A stretch of 64,000 bases of DNA. Source: Ignelater luminosus (Eukaryota > Arthropoda > Insecta > Coleoptera > Elateridae). How positions within the stretch are numbered: the first letter of the stretch is position 1; each line of letters begins with the position of its first letter. The stretch is from assembly GCA_011009095.1 (NCBI GenBank), contig VTPC01090026.1, positions 328,501 through 392,500 on the forward strand, in the 5' to 3' direction. The position numbers were made by a program, and so were the translations under genes. The notes below the pieces were generated by a model. The model was not told the DNA's origin, did no database searches, and was given only the letters and a program-made list of their open reading frames with translations. Shown piece by piece: positions 45,449 to 56,500 of the stretch.

Positions 45449-48400
45449 TGATGACTAACAAAGTTAACAATGTTAATTTAATTAATTTTTCAAATAAAAC
45501 TTTGAATAGTGCATACATTACTGTTTAGTTATTAGGGCCAAAGTCCAGTTGTCTTTAAATATTTTCAGGACCAATGTCCATGCTTTTGTTTTTATAAAAA
45601 ATAACATGAAGATAATCTATATTGTATCAAAATATCACTCGTTTACATTGCCCCTGCCAAAAGTTAGGATCATATATAAAAGATGTCTACTTTACAATTC
45701 AATTCAAAGATGTCGCATGCAGTTAAACCTATTTTTCTGCAAACTATTGACATGGACATTGGTTTTTTTTCTACCAAGCTACTGATTTAATACAGACAGC
45801 TAGAGAACTAGAAAAACTAACGCTAGTACTTTTGTTTTTCAAGAGGCACCATCGAGATAGTTATGCAAAATCGACTACTCATAGTTTATAGCCTTGTTTT
45901 TACTAAAACCCTTTTGGAAGGGGGGCACAACTCTCAGATTAAAAATGCTGTGTACAAGATGCCACACCTTCCAATTTCATTATTTGAACCAAGAATAGTT
46001 TTCATTTCACGTACGAAGTCGTTTTTCATCATGCAGAAGCGATGATCGTGTTGTGTTTTTTGTATGATTTATCAACTATTTCAGTCTTATTAATGGTTTT
46101 GTAGGAAGACACTTTTACTGAAGAGAACGTTTGCAATTTCAAAAACATGATCTAACTCCAAATTCTTTGATTGCGAAAGTTTTAAAAGATATTTCCAAAT
46201 TCTTGAATTTCTTTTGGACTTGATAATAGCACATTTTAGTTTACTTAGCAATTTCCAGAAAATATAAGCTTAAGTAGCTATCTTGATCTTTACAAGAAAA
46301 TGCCGTTGTTGTTATACTTGTTTTGAAAAACCAGCGACAGAATACTTTACCATACTTTAATCCTACAATGATTTCACGATGTATTACACATTTTCTTAGG
46401 CAGCTTGAGTTTCCAGCTTTTGCCTATCCCTCAAGAGCCCCTTCATACTTTTTCATAAGTGAGACCATCTATAAATGCATCACATTCACATTGCAAGTTT
46501 CCTTTTGGTTGACAATTGCGACTCACCAAGATCAGATAAATGAGGTATCTAACATTTTAGATAAATATTGTAATAAGACCTGATATTACAATAAAACTTG
46601 ATAACAAAAGCAATGAAGCTTAAATTGCTAGTATTTACTGCTACAATTTCCCTTTCTACTATACATGGAGGTACTACAACGAAATTGTGTTGAGGTTATC
46701 TTTGATTTTTAAACAAAAACTAGTTTAATTATCTGATATAAATGATCTCCTTTGTTCTGCCAGTAATACGATTTTAAATGAAGCTACGTTGTGTTGCAAC
46801 TAACCATTTGTAAAAGTTTGATTATAATACACATAAAGAAATATTTAACTCGAAATGTAAACGCAATCAAATTTAAACCACAAATGCAAACCTAATTTTA
46901 CTTTTTATTTTTTATTGTTAATCGCTGTTTAATTGAAATATAATACTTGTATTTTTTCAAATTTCGACTTAAATAACTCAAGCTTATTAACTTTGAAAGA
47001 TCAAAGCAAAATAAAAGGTAGGCGTAAGCCAATAAATATCAAATGTCGTATAATAAACTTCCTTTAAATTTTCTTACTAGAATAAACTTATTTCCATTTA
47101 AAAAAAAATTATACAAAAAAATATTAATGTCTGTAAATACTGTAATGAATATAAAATTTTATCTTTTGAAAACTGCTTCTGTCTGTAGGGTTAGATTTTA
47201 ATTACAATTAAGGCCTTAGAAAGTATAAGCCCGGGCTTCGTTCTAAGATTAACTTCCCCCTTATTGCATCGACTTCGAGTTTTACTTTGAATTATTCCGT
47301 TTTAATTCACTCAATGCAATGCTTAGAGATGCAAATATGAAACTTTAGTTAAGCTTTTGTTAACATAGCGCCATCTTCGAGTTATTAAATTGCAAATAGT
47401 TAGTTGCTTGTGTGTTTCTTCAGATAATTTTTCTTTGTACTTGTTATAAAAGAGACTACTTTATAAATATTATTCCTGGAACGCGTCACTAGAGGTAATG
47501 TTTTAACAAGAAATTTTTTGGGATTTAAAAGAATCTAAAGTTTTATCCTCGTTTCTTTTCGAAACGTCAAACTTTATTCCATCAAATGGCGAACGGCCTT
47601 GTAAAAGTAGCAAGCACGAAAGATAAAGAAGACCTGCCAATTAGAGAGCTTATCTGAATCTTGAGAGGAAAAACAAAACTTAAAGATTGTTAAAAAAATT
47701 CTATGCTGGATACAAAAATCGTTTTCGTTTCCACTTGACTTTCCAATAAAATATTTTTCCGAACCCGTCTCACTCCATCTCCGCAATTAAACAAAATTCG
47801 TTTGATATTGTATATAATTAGAAGACTTCAAAGAGAAACTTTGCAAGTATAAGCCGGTTTTCACTTTACTAAATATGCTAATTTGTGAGGATTTAAGAGT
47901 CGTTGTCGACTAGCTCCTTTCCGTTACAAGTACCGCTTCAGGCGCAAACGGAAATAACTTTTCCGGTTGAAATGCGATATACCATTCCGGTTCAGGTGAC
48001 TTCAACTCTAGTTATCACGCCTACCTTCCACACGCAACTATGAGTTATGCTAATAAGTAAATTACTAATGGAATGCAAAGCAACACCTTAGGTTTCATCC
48101 TAAAATTTGATACTCCCGTGCCGATAAATAAATGAACAAGGGAACAAATACGATAAAGGAAAATTTGGGCTATTATATAAAATCGCGAGCAGCTTCAAGT
48201 ATCGCACCAAATATATATAGCAAGCAGCAAGCACCGTCGTAAACATAAAAAATAAATTTAGTACCCCTATTTTATGAACACTGATGACCTTACAAACCCA
48301 TCTCGAGAAACGCCCACAGTAAAAACGAGGCATGAAAATGTTTTAAAAAATGCAGTTACTACGCCTCATAAAAATTCACCTCTATCAATTTTAATATCAA

Positions 48401-49139
48401 GCACCAAGGGATAAGCTTGATATTAACAGCATCACGCAAACTACCAAAAAAGGTCGATATCAAATCTTCTTAGTAAGAAGATTTGGGGCAAAAGTATAAA
48501 TCAAAGGAGAATTTCAAAAGGAAGTCTCCACGAAATCAAATGAAATTTCTTTCATTAAAAAAAAAGCCGATACAAAATAAATTTTATGTGCTGGAGGTTG
48601 CTGTGAAGTAATATTGTGCGTAGTTTACACATCTACAACCTTTTAGTTTGTTATTAACATTTTTGTGTTTTTGTAATTTAAACCGCTGAAAAATACTAAG
48701 CATTTCACGAAGAGATAAATACTGACAGAATAAAATTTAAAATAAGGAATAGGAAGGTTGCAAATTGTATTTCGTTTATATTACGTTCTTTGTTGAAAAT
48801 AATCATTTACTAAGGAATTTTACCTAATGAGCAGAGTCGATTTAAAGAAAAAAATCTTCTGATCCTACTGAATATAACAGTCATTATTTTGTTAGTTAAT
48901 ACTTTCAGTGCATCTTGTAGTTGATACATAGAAAAAATGTTTGTAATGTCATTATACAGAGTGTTTCAATGATCTGTGAATGCAGAACGGCGTTATTATT
49001 TGTACCAGTACAAATACGAGTATAACAAAGGACAGCTGAATAGAACTACAAGTTATAAACTTATTTTGCAACTGTATAGTGTGTTTCACAATATTGTGAC
49101 ACGGACCTTTTGATTTCATTTCATAGTTTCTTACTCCTG
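45449..49139. other. No firmly supported gene
   Basis: AT-rich DNA. Just after family C, CCAATGTCCATG (45571-45582) is inverted at CATGGACATTGG (45751-45762), possibly part of that element's end. At 46613 a short frame, MKLKLLVFTATISLSTIHGG, looks like a signal peptide but stops after 26 codons (see findings). At about 45850-45990 a frame with LEGGHNSQIKNAVYKMPH faintly resembles the GH motif of the family B/C proteins; too weak to call. Confidence 0.4.
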
Positions 49140-50470
49140 GTTGTACAATGCAAGGACTTTTCAAATAAGCTCAAGAGCCAGAGCTGTAAGAAGAATAGAA
49201 CGACTATGTGATGTTAACTCCGAAGATTTTGCAAAAAAGTGTTTTTACTATTGTGAAGGAAAATGGAATTCAATATTGTTTTTCCACTGCCAAAGAAATA
49301 GACGGCAAAAAATTTTTATTTAAGACAACTACAGATAGCTAAACGCAGTGCGCAGAAACTAAATCCGACAAGGGCCCAAAAAATAAACTATGCAATACTT
49401 GATGACTATTTTACAAAGCTCAGAACGGTTTTGATTGAGAAAAGTTTTCAAAGAAAACCCAGCCAAATATATAATATGGACGAAAAGGGGTGTTAGTTAA
49501 CTTTTCATCATCAACAGACTGTGCTAGCTCATAAGGGGGTGGTAAAAAGGGTGCATCTTGTTGCAAACGTGTATGCGGAAAATGTTGCGATCGTCGCATG
49601 CACGAACTCATTAGGATAATCTATTCCTCTACTGCTCATTTTTAAAGGTGTACGCAGAGTCCAAAATTCTAATGACTAAGAATGAAAGCATGACAATAGA
49701 TGCCTTTATAGAATGGTTAAGGCATTTTGCCAAATTTAAAAGTTTTGGACCCACTTTGTTGACCTTTGATAGGGCTTTGTCTCATCTAAATATTTGTATT
49801 ATTGAAGCTGCCGAACAACACGATATAAGTCCGTTCTGCTTACCAAGCAGTACACATGAACCCCGACCACTGAATAAAGCCGTTTTCAGAAGCTTTGAAG
49901 CATACTCGAATGAAGAGATCTTAAATTATTAACCACCCTAATAAATATTTACATCACTTTGGTTGAAGTCAATATCAACTGCAATTGTTATGTATGGGTT
50001 TAGAGCAACAGACACATGGCTATTTAACACAAACGTTATTTTTGAGTCGACTTTTGCTTCTAGTGTGCTGACGAATCGTGCTTTTGTTGATGAGGGTTTG
50101 GAAAATGCTCGACAGAATAATGCTCATGAGAATAATGCGCAAGCTCTACTCAGAACAGCGATGAAGTAGTTGCAGGTCCAAGTAATATTGGAAACCACAT
50201 AGTTTCATAGTGACAATAAGTCGTCTGGATCTTACACAAGTGACAATTCAAGCGAATACTCAAAAATTAAAATGAAGAGCCCACAAATCAAGATGAAAGA
50301 ACAGATATTAAAAAGGAGGGTAAAGGAGACAAGAAAAGTGAAAACCAGAAAGAGAACAGGAATGGAAAAGAAGCATCTGAGAACCTTGATTTAAGCTTTA
50401 CAGAATGTGGTTTGCTAACTACATCAAAGTTTCAACAAAAAAAGTCATCCAGCAACTAATTTTAAGTTGC
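49140..50470 (+). pseudogene. Pogo/Tigger-like transposase pseudogene
   Basis: ARTFQISSRARAVRRIERLC (about 49150-49209) and a helical segment are followed by YNMDEKG (about 49473, first catalytic Asp) and TVLAHKGVVKRVHLVANVYA with AIVACTNSLG (about 49518-49610), then LIFKGVRR, AFIEWLRHFAKFKSFGPTLL with TFDRALSHLN (about 49702-49790, second Asp retained), ICIIEAAEQHDISPFCLPSS and THEPRPLNKAVFRSF (about 49852-49896). The third Asp, normally PLDVGVF, is Asn here. After that come GFRATDTWLFNTNVIF and STFASSVLTNRAF (about 49996-50085) and a serine/lysine-rich tail. These are the blocks of the pogo DDE domain. Several stops and frameshifts, no helix-turn-helix found, and ends not defined. More diverged from the 33118-34887 enzyme than from classic jerky/Tigger types. 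Confidence 0.75.
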
Positions 50471-50624
50471 TAAAAAATTATTTTCTAAGACATCAACAAA
50501 TGTACAGTTAAAAATGACATCAGGTGAGAGAACTAACTGAATTTGAACAAAGGAGCTTAAGAAAGTGACATTTAAAGATAAGGCCAACCAATTGAGATTG
50601 ATTACAGAGTTTTTAATTCTATAA

Positions 50625-53560
50625 TTATACAGCTAATCGCCATCTTCCTGTTCCTGATTTCCAAGCCTCCCGATAGTATGCCATTCCTTCCTTCAAGTTC
50701 TTTCCTGTCAGTGGCGTAAATATAATTTTAGCCCCCCCCCCCCGCAAGGCCCGCAAACATAATTTCGCGGCCCCTTATTATTTCATGATGTATAATAATA
50801 TTTAAAAAAACACGGCACTTTATAATACATTGTATTTTTAATAATGTGGTAGTAGGTACTTATATAACAAAACAAATGAACTGGGCAGTAGATATTTCGC
50901 TTATTCAGACTTTTCTAATTATATGGCTATTTTTATTTCACATCTGTAAACGACTGTGGGGCCCCCAAATCCTTCGGCCCCCTCCGCACTGCGGGTTTTT
51001 GCGTCCACTATTTACGCCACTGTTTCCTGTTATTGCTTGTCTAATACCCTCACTCCACGACTTCCTGGATCTACCCTTTTTATTTCTTCCTGGTGCTTCC
51101 ATTCAAAACCTTTTTTTGGTCATCCGGCATTCTAAGTAAGTGTCCAAACCATTTCAGTTTTCTACCTCTATTGTGTGTATTACATCTTCCTCTGCTTTCA
51201 TTTGTTCTCGGACTTGTTTATTTTTTATTCTTTGTATCTTTGATATTCCAGCACCTCTCCGGAGATAATCCATCTCTACCGCCCTTAATCGGCGTTTATC
51301 ATCCTCTTTCACTGACCATACCTCACTCCCATAGCACAGTGCCGTTTCGACCATCACTTGACCTATTCTTTTTTTATTTTCCCTGCTTATGTTCTTATCT
51401 CACCAGATTGAATTCAGTGCTCCGACCATTTCTTAACATTCTCTGTCCTGTTTTTGATCTCTCTAGATCCTATTCTATTTTTGTCTATCACGCTTCCCAG
51501 GTATTTATTATTCCTCTATCTATTTTATTTGTGTATAATCGTTAATTAATATGTCGAAGTTTGCTTCTGAGTTTATCACCAGTTATTCTCTCTTTTTTAT
51601 GCTTACCTCTAATCCCCATTTTTCATATTGTTTGTACAGTCTTCTGAGCATACATTCCATGTCATAAGAGTCCTGAGCTAGAATGGCCTGATCATTGGCA
51701 AAACGGAGTGTAAATAGGTGTGTTTCACAGTTACGCTTCCATCGTCTCAAAGCAATTTCAATAAAGACGTTGAACATCTTAGTTTGACGCCTTATTTTCA
51801 CTATAAAATTCTTGTATGATCTGGATCAGGTTTGACGTTACTCCTTTTACTTTTAATGCTTGCCATAACTTGTTTCTGGGTACTTAGTCATAAGATTTTT
51901 TTATCTCAACATAAGTTATAATGTACTTCTTAATTTTTGGCTATCCTTTTTTCAGTTAGTTGTTGTATAATAAATAGGTTGTCGACGCATGATCGGCCTG
52001 GTGTAAAATCAATTTGATCTTCTCCAGTGGTACCTCCAATTTCAGCTCTCAGTTTTTTTTTAATGATTTTTCCTAGCAATCTGCTGAGTGAACTAGTTAC
52101 ACTCAAACTTCTATAATTATTTGGATCTTTCCTGCCTCTTCTTTTGTATATTGATGTTATGTACCGTTCCCTCCATTCACTGGGCGTTTTCGTTGTATTA
52201 AACATTGATGCATTAATTTCTTTATTCTTGCGAATAATGCTTTTCCTTAATTCTTGATTAGTTCTATCGTGATTTGTCCTGATCCTGGTCATCTTACATT
52301 CTTAAGTTTTTTAATTTGTTTTTGTTAGTTGATATTAATTGAGGTTCATCAAGTTCCTTCATTGTATCGGTTTCATTTATCAAGGATTCTTCTTTTTTCT
52401 CCGTTAACATGTCTTTATAATATTCTTTCCATGCTTCCAGATCAATAATAATTGTACATACTTTTTTCTCTGTTGTTTGTTTTGAGGTTTTTTATTGTTT
52501 CCAAACTTCTGTCGATCTCGCATCACCTATATATGCATTTATTTGTCTGCATCTTGTTCTTTTCCTCTTTAATTTTATTTCAAACTACTTTATTCTTTTC
52601 CTTGTATTCCTCTCTGTTTTGGCCAGATTTAGTTTGTAAGTATTTTTTTTAATAAGATCTATTCTTTTCTTCAAACATCATTTTCACTTCTGTAAATTAT
52701 TGAGATGGTCTGCAGTTCTTATTTTGTGTGTATTCACCAAGTACTTCACCAGCAGTTTTGTGTATTATTTTCTTAATTTGGACGTATTCTTGCTCAATGT
52801 TCTCTGCTTGAAGATTCTTATTCAATTTTCTTTCGAATCTTGTTTCGTATAGATTTTTTATATTAACTTGTTACAGTAAGTATAAGTTGCATCTTTTTGT
52901 TGTTATCTTATTCATATTTGTTTTATTTTTTTTTCGTTGCTTACTGTTTTTTCTGTGTATGTATATCGGTGTATATCTTTATGATCAAAAAAAGTATTCC
53001 TAAGTTTCATATTATATTGTTTACATAATTCTATCAATCGTTCTCTGTTATCATTCTTTATATGTTCTGCAAATTTAACGACTACTTCGTCATCTTCCCT
53101 GCCTTTTACTCTCGCATTTAAGTCTCCAGCAATAAATATCTTGGTGAGGTTTAATTTGATTGAGCACGTGTGTTAGGTCGTCATAAGATGTGTCTCTTAT
53201 TTGTACCTCTGCTGTGTCATAGGGTATGTAGACTCCAACCATTACTGTGCTGTGGCCGTATATTTTTAATATTACTGTGATAATTCTGTCTGAAACGAAT
53301 TCATAGTCTTTTATAAACTGTTCTAGGGTTTTCTTAATGAGAATTGATATTCCAGATTGTGCTCTTTCCAATTTTGCCAGTGCAGTAGCGAAAGTAGCCA
53401 TCATTCATTATTTCATTTCCTTGACTTTTCCTGTTCGTTTCAATGCATACTAGTTATTATATCTAAACTCATGATTTTTAATCTTTTGTAGTATTTCAGG
53501 TAATTTATCTACTATAAAAATATTTTCGCTTTTTTCAATCATTTATTATTATTTAGCCTT
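50625..53560 (-). pseudogene. LINE (non-LTR retrotransposon), endonuclease and reverse transcriptase, with nested hAT MITE
   Basis: Read right to left: an apurinic-type endonuclease region (about 53560-53090) with LAKLERAQSGISILIKK, FVSDRIITVILKIYGHSTVM and VGVYIPYDTAEVQIRDTSYD; a diverged linker; an RT block WRERYITSIYKRRGRKDPNN with YRSLSVTSSLSRLLGKI and GEDQIDFTPGRSCVDNLFII (about 52180-51955); LFTLRFANDQAILAQDSYDM (about 51730-51670); then a C-terminal part ALCYGSEVWSVKEDDKRRLR with AVEMDYLRRGAGIS (about 51345-51240). The last codons run across a MITE insertion (50701-51030) and end at a TAA at 50625-50627. The RT active site, YADD or FADD in working enzymes, is FAND here. Frameshifts and stops throughout. 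The endonuclease nicks the target and the RT copies the RNA there. The clade is not resolved; the layout is typical of insect LINEs with one endonuclease-RT frame. Confidence 0.8.
50701..51030. mobile_element. hAT-type MITE (314 bp) with 8-bp target-site duplication
   Basis: TTTCCTGT at 50701-50708 and again at 51023-51030 flank an element (50709-51022) with the inverted ends CAGTGGCGTAAAT...ATTTACGCCACTG. An 8-bp duplication and a CAGTGGCGTA tip are hallmarks of hAT transposons. It has no coding capacity. It holds a C12 run (50732-50743) close to the left end and a GC-rich right third. Removing the element and one duplication gives a continuous LINE reading frame across the site, so this is a precise nested insertion. 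Confidence 0.92.
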
Positions 53561-56500
53561 AACTATATCGATTAAAGAGTGTTGCTGGCTAAAAAGAAAG
53601 TGGCAGCATATTGTTTCTATGTTTATTTATTATCAAATTAAAAATAAAATTTTTTTATTTGTGTGCTCTAACATAACTCGTTCTTGCCCTAATAGTCTTT
53701 GCAAAATATACAATTCATGATCAACATGATTGACTGACTTTGTACATCAATTGTCACAAAACCTTTGATTTAAATTTTGTTGTCAGTTTTAATCTTTAGC
53801 AGTTTTTTGTCATAATTTAGTTAAATAAATTGTCTTCAGATTGCATTTAATTCTTCAAAAGTAGAGTTCTTAGTTTATTTAGTTGAAACTAACTACTGAA
53901 AACCCTTAATAAAAGACTTCTCATGTATACAGCAAATTAGATTCAATTGCAAAGCCTTTTCTTGTATAGTTATGTATTATACAATCAGTAAAGTAATTGG
54001 ACTTTAGTTAGATTTGGACTAATAGCACGTTTGACCAGGCAGGCTCCTTCATCAAATTTTCTGAAGTTTGCTTTAATTACCCACAATAACATTATAATCT
54101 AGAAATGATACTAAAACATACCATATCTTGTCAGAACTTGTAAGACTAGAATGGCTGGATAGACACAACATGAGCATATTAGGCAATTGTCAAATGTACA
54201 GCGAACTAGAAGAAGAGGAAGTATTCAATATACCAAGAAAAATCACTACAAATTTAAGAAAGGACTGTATGAGACTCGCCCGAACTGGAAGTTTGGATGA
54301 TAAACAGTAATAAGGCTGAACGCAAAAATAATTGATAACTGTCAAGTCAAAGCAACCAAGAACTTTCTATATAAAATAGCTTGAGAGGATGTTCTTGTAA
54401 TAAGCAACTACCGTAGCCAGTTCATTGTAGTCTTCTAGAGAAATAGTTCATAAGGGTAGGTTTTTATTAAAAATTGATCCAACTTTTTTGAACTAAAATG
54501 CTTGGAACGTAACTACCAAAAGATGCATAGCACTATTATTAGTGATTGTTCCCAGATAGAAGAGCGTTAGTGGTATGGTAAAGCAGTAAGAGAATTCTGA
54601 AGTGGCTAAAGGAGTGAATGTGCTCCTCTCTATGCAGAAGACGTATCCAGAAATCTAGCAAAAAAAATTTTGTCAGATGCAATATTTTTTGCGGAATAGA
54701 AACAAAGCAAGTTCAGTATTACTTGATTCATTTGAAAACCTTTTTCTCACCATAACTAGACAACAGCTTTAAATTTATATCAGGAAATGAGAAACAAGAA
54801 ACGGATTTTTTTGTTTTCTTTTTGTGTTTTGTTGTTCCATTTTTATTGCAGTCTACCCGACGATCGTATGACTGTATTTACGTACTACTTCTTGTGCCTG
54901 ATTCTTGAAAAAACCTTTTGTACTAACAGCAAGGCATAAAATCTAATATTGTATTGAATATTTCAACTACCAAACAAAAATGGCACTGTGCTCTACTTTT
55001 TGAACTAAAACTTCTTTGTTGTGAAACTTCAGGAAAAGACCTACGTATACATCAGTGCTTCGGCGTATTTTTCGACGTCAGGTAGACTCTCTCAATAATC
55101 GTAGTCCCTATTTGTCCCTTCTAAACTAGTCAAAGATAATACACTGATTAAACACGGAGTAGTAGTGATGCATGAATAGTGCAAACCCACTACAGTTTCA
55201 GAATATTAGAAAAAGACCCATTTGAAAGCCCTTTACGGTGATAAGTTGTTCTCGACTGAACTATCATTATACGGATGCGAAAGCTTCCGTCCTGATTGTT
55301 TTGCTTGGAAAATACTTTTCAATGACTTAATACAAGTTCGATTAGTATTTTAGATTTTAATTCAAGATTCAGACTTGAGAGCACGTGCTTCAAGTTGCAT
55401 GCAGCGATCAGTACAGTTCAATTCAAATACTTATTTCGACCAGCACGGGTGAACAGAATATAAAAAAAAAACAAGTCATAGCTCAAAACGAGGAGTTACT
55501 AGAAACAGAAAAAAGCTCAACTTACAAGCAAGTACTAAAAAAACTCGAAGAACAAGCAAGATAAGTGATAACAAAAAGGTGATGAACACAAAATAAAAAT
55601 GTGCGTTCACAGAAAAAAGTAACTGTAACTTACACTTATAGTTATGAACTTCTCATTAGCATAAAGATGAGACTGAAGTATCATTCATCAAGATGTAAAG
55701 CAAAAAGACTTGTTGGGTTTAGAAAATAATTTTTTTTTTTAAAGTTTCTCAAAAGGTGTAAGAATAGATATGCATTTCAAATACTAAACAGTCTTTTGGA
55801 GTTACTAAAGCTATTTATAATTTTCAAAAGCTTAGTAGAACCTTTTGCTTAGTTTTGATCCATGTTTGAATTTTATCAACTTCATACTAGACCACTTCAG
55901 ATTGTAAAAGAATTCTGGAATAACGTTTCCTTTTTTAAAACACAAATATAAAACAGATCCAAAATAAAAAGCTTAAAAAGTTGCTCAGGATAAAAAAGTC
56001 ATTCATATGTATGCTGTAGCACACCCGCTATCATCAATGGACATGAAGCCGTTTAAGCCCAAACTAGTTTTGGTGTTAATTTTTTGCAGGGAGGTTGTTA
56101 TTTATAATCTAATAGTAAAATTACAACACATTTAAGGCAGAGATTCCAGTGTTGAAATCAAAAGCTTCTCTACCCTCTTTCTTCACAAGATTTTTAATCT
56201 TGTAATTCATACTTATTAGTATGACGTTCCTGTTTTCCCATTTTTGTCTGATCTAGTTTCGTAACGAGTTTCGCGCTGGTAAAGAATCTATCAAAGTCAT
56301 AAACAGATTATATTTCTACTTACACATTTTGGAAATATTGGCTATTACAGATACACCAAATCTTGCTCTGGGTTTTTTCTTGACCTTGATAGTTATAGGA
56401 AGGTATTTGCGCAGTAGCCAAGTTTTTGTACTAAGACCTACGGCTTAAAGCCAAACCATATAGGTTTTACATTTATAAATTGCTTACAACTATGTTTTCT

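Noticed and set aside
45830-46045. A fifth member of the GGQN transposase-like family
   Set aside because: Only a faint GGHNSQ... resemblance to the GH motif; no second block in order.
50732-50743. The C12 run as a regulatory site
   Set aside because: It lies inside the hAT MITE near its left end and is best explained as slippage within that element.
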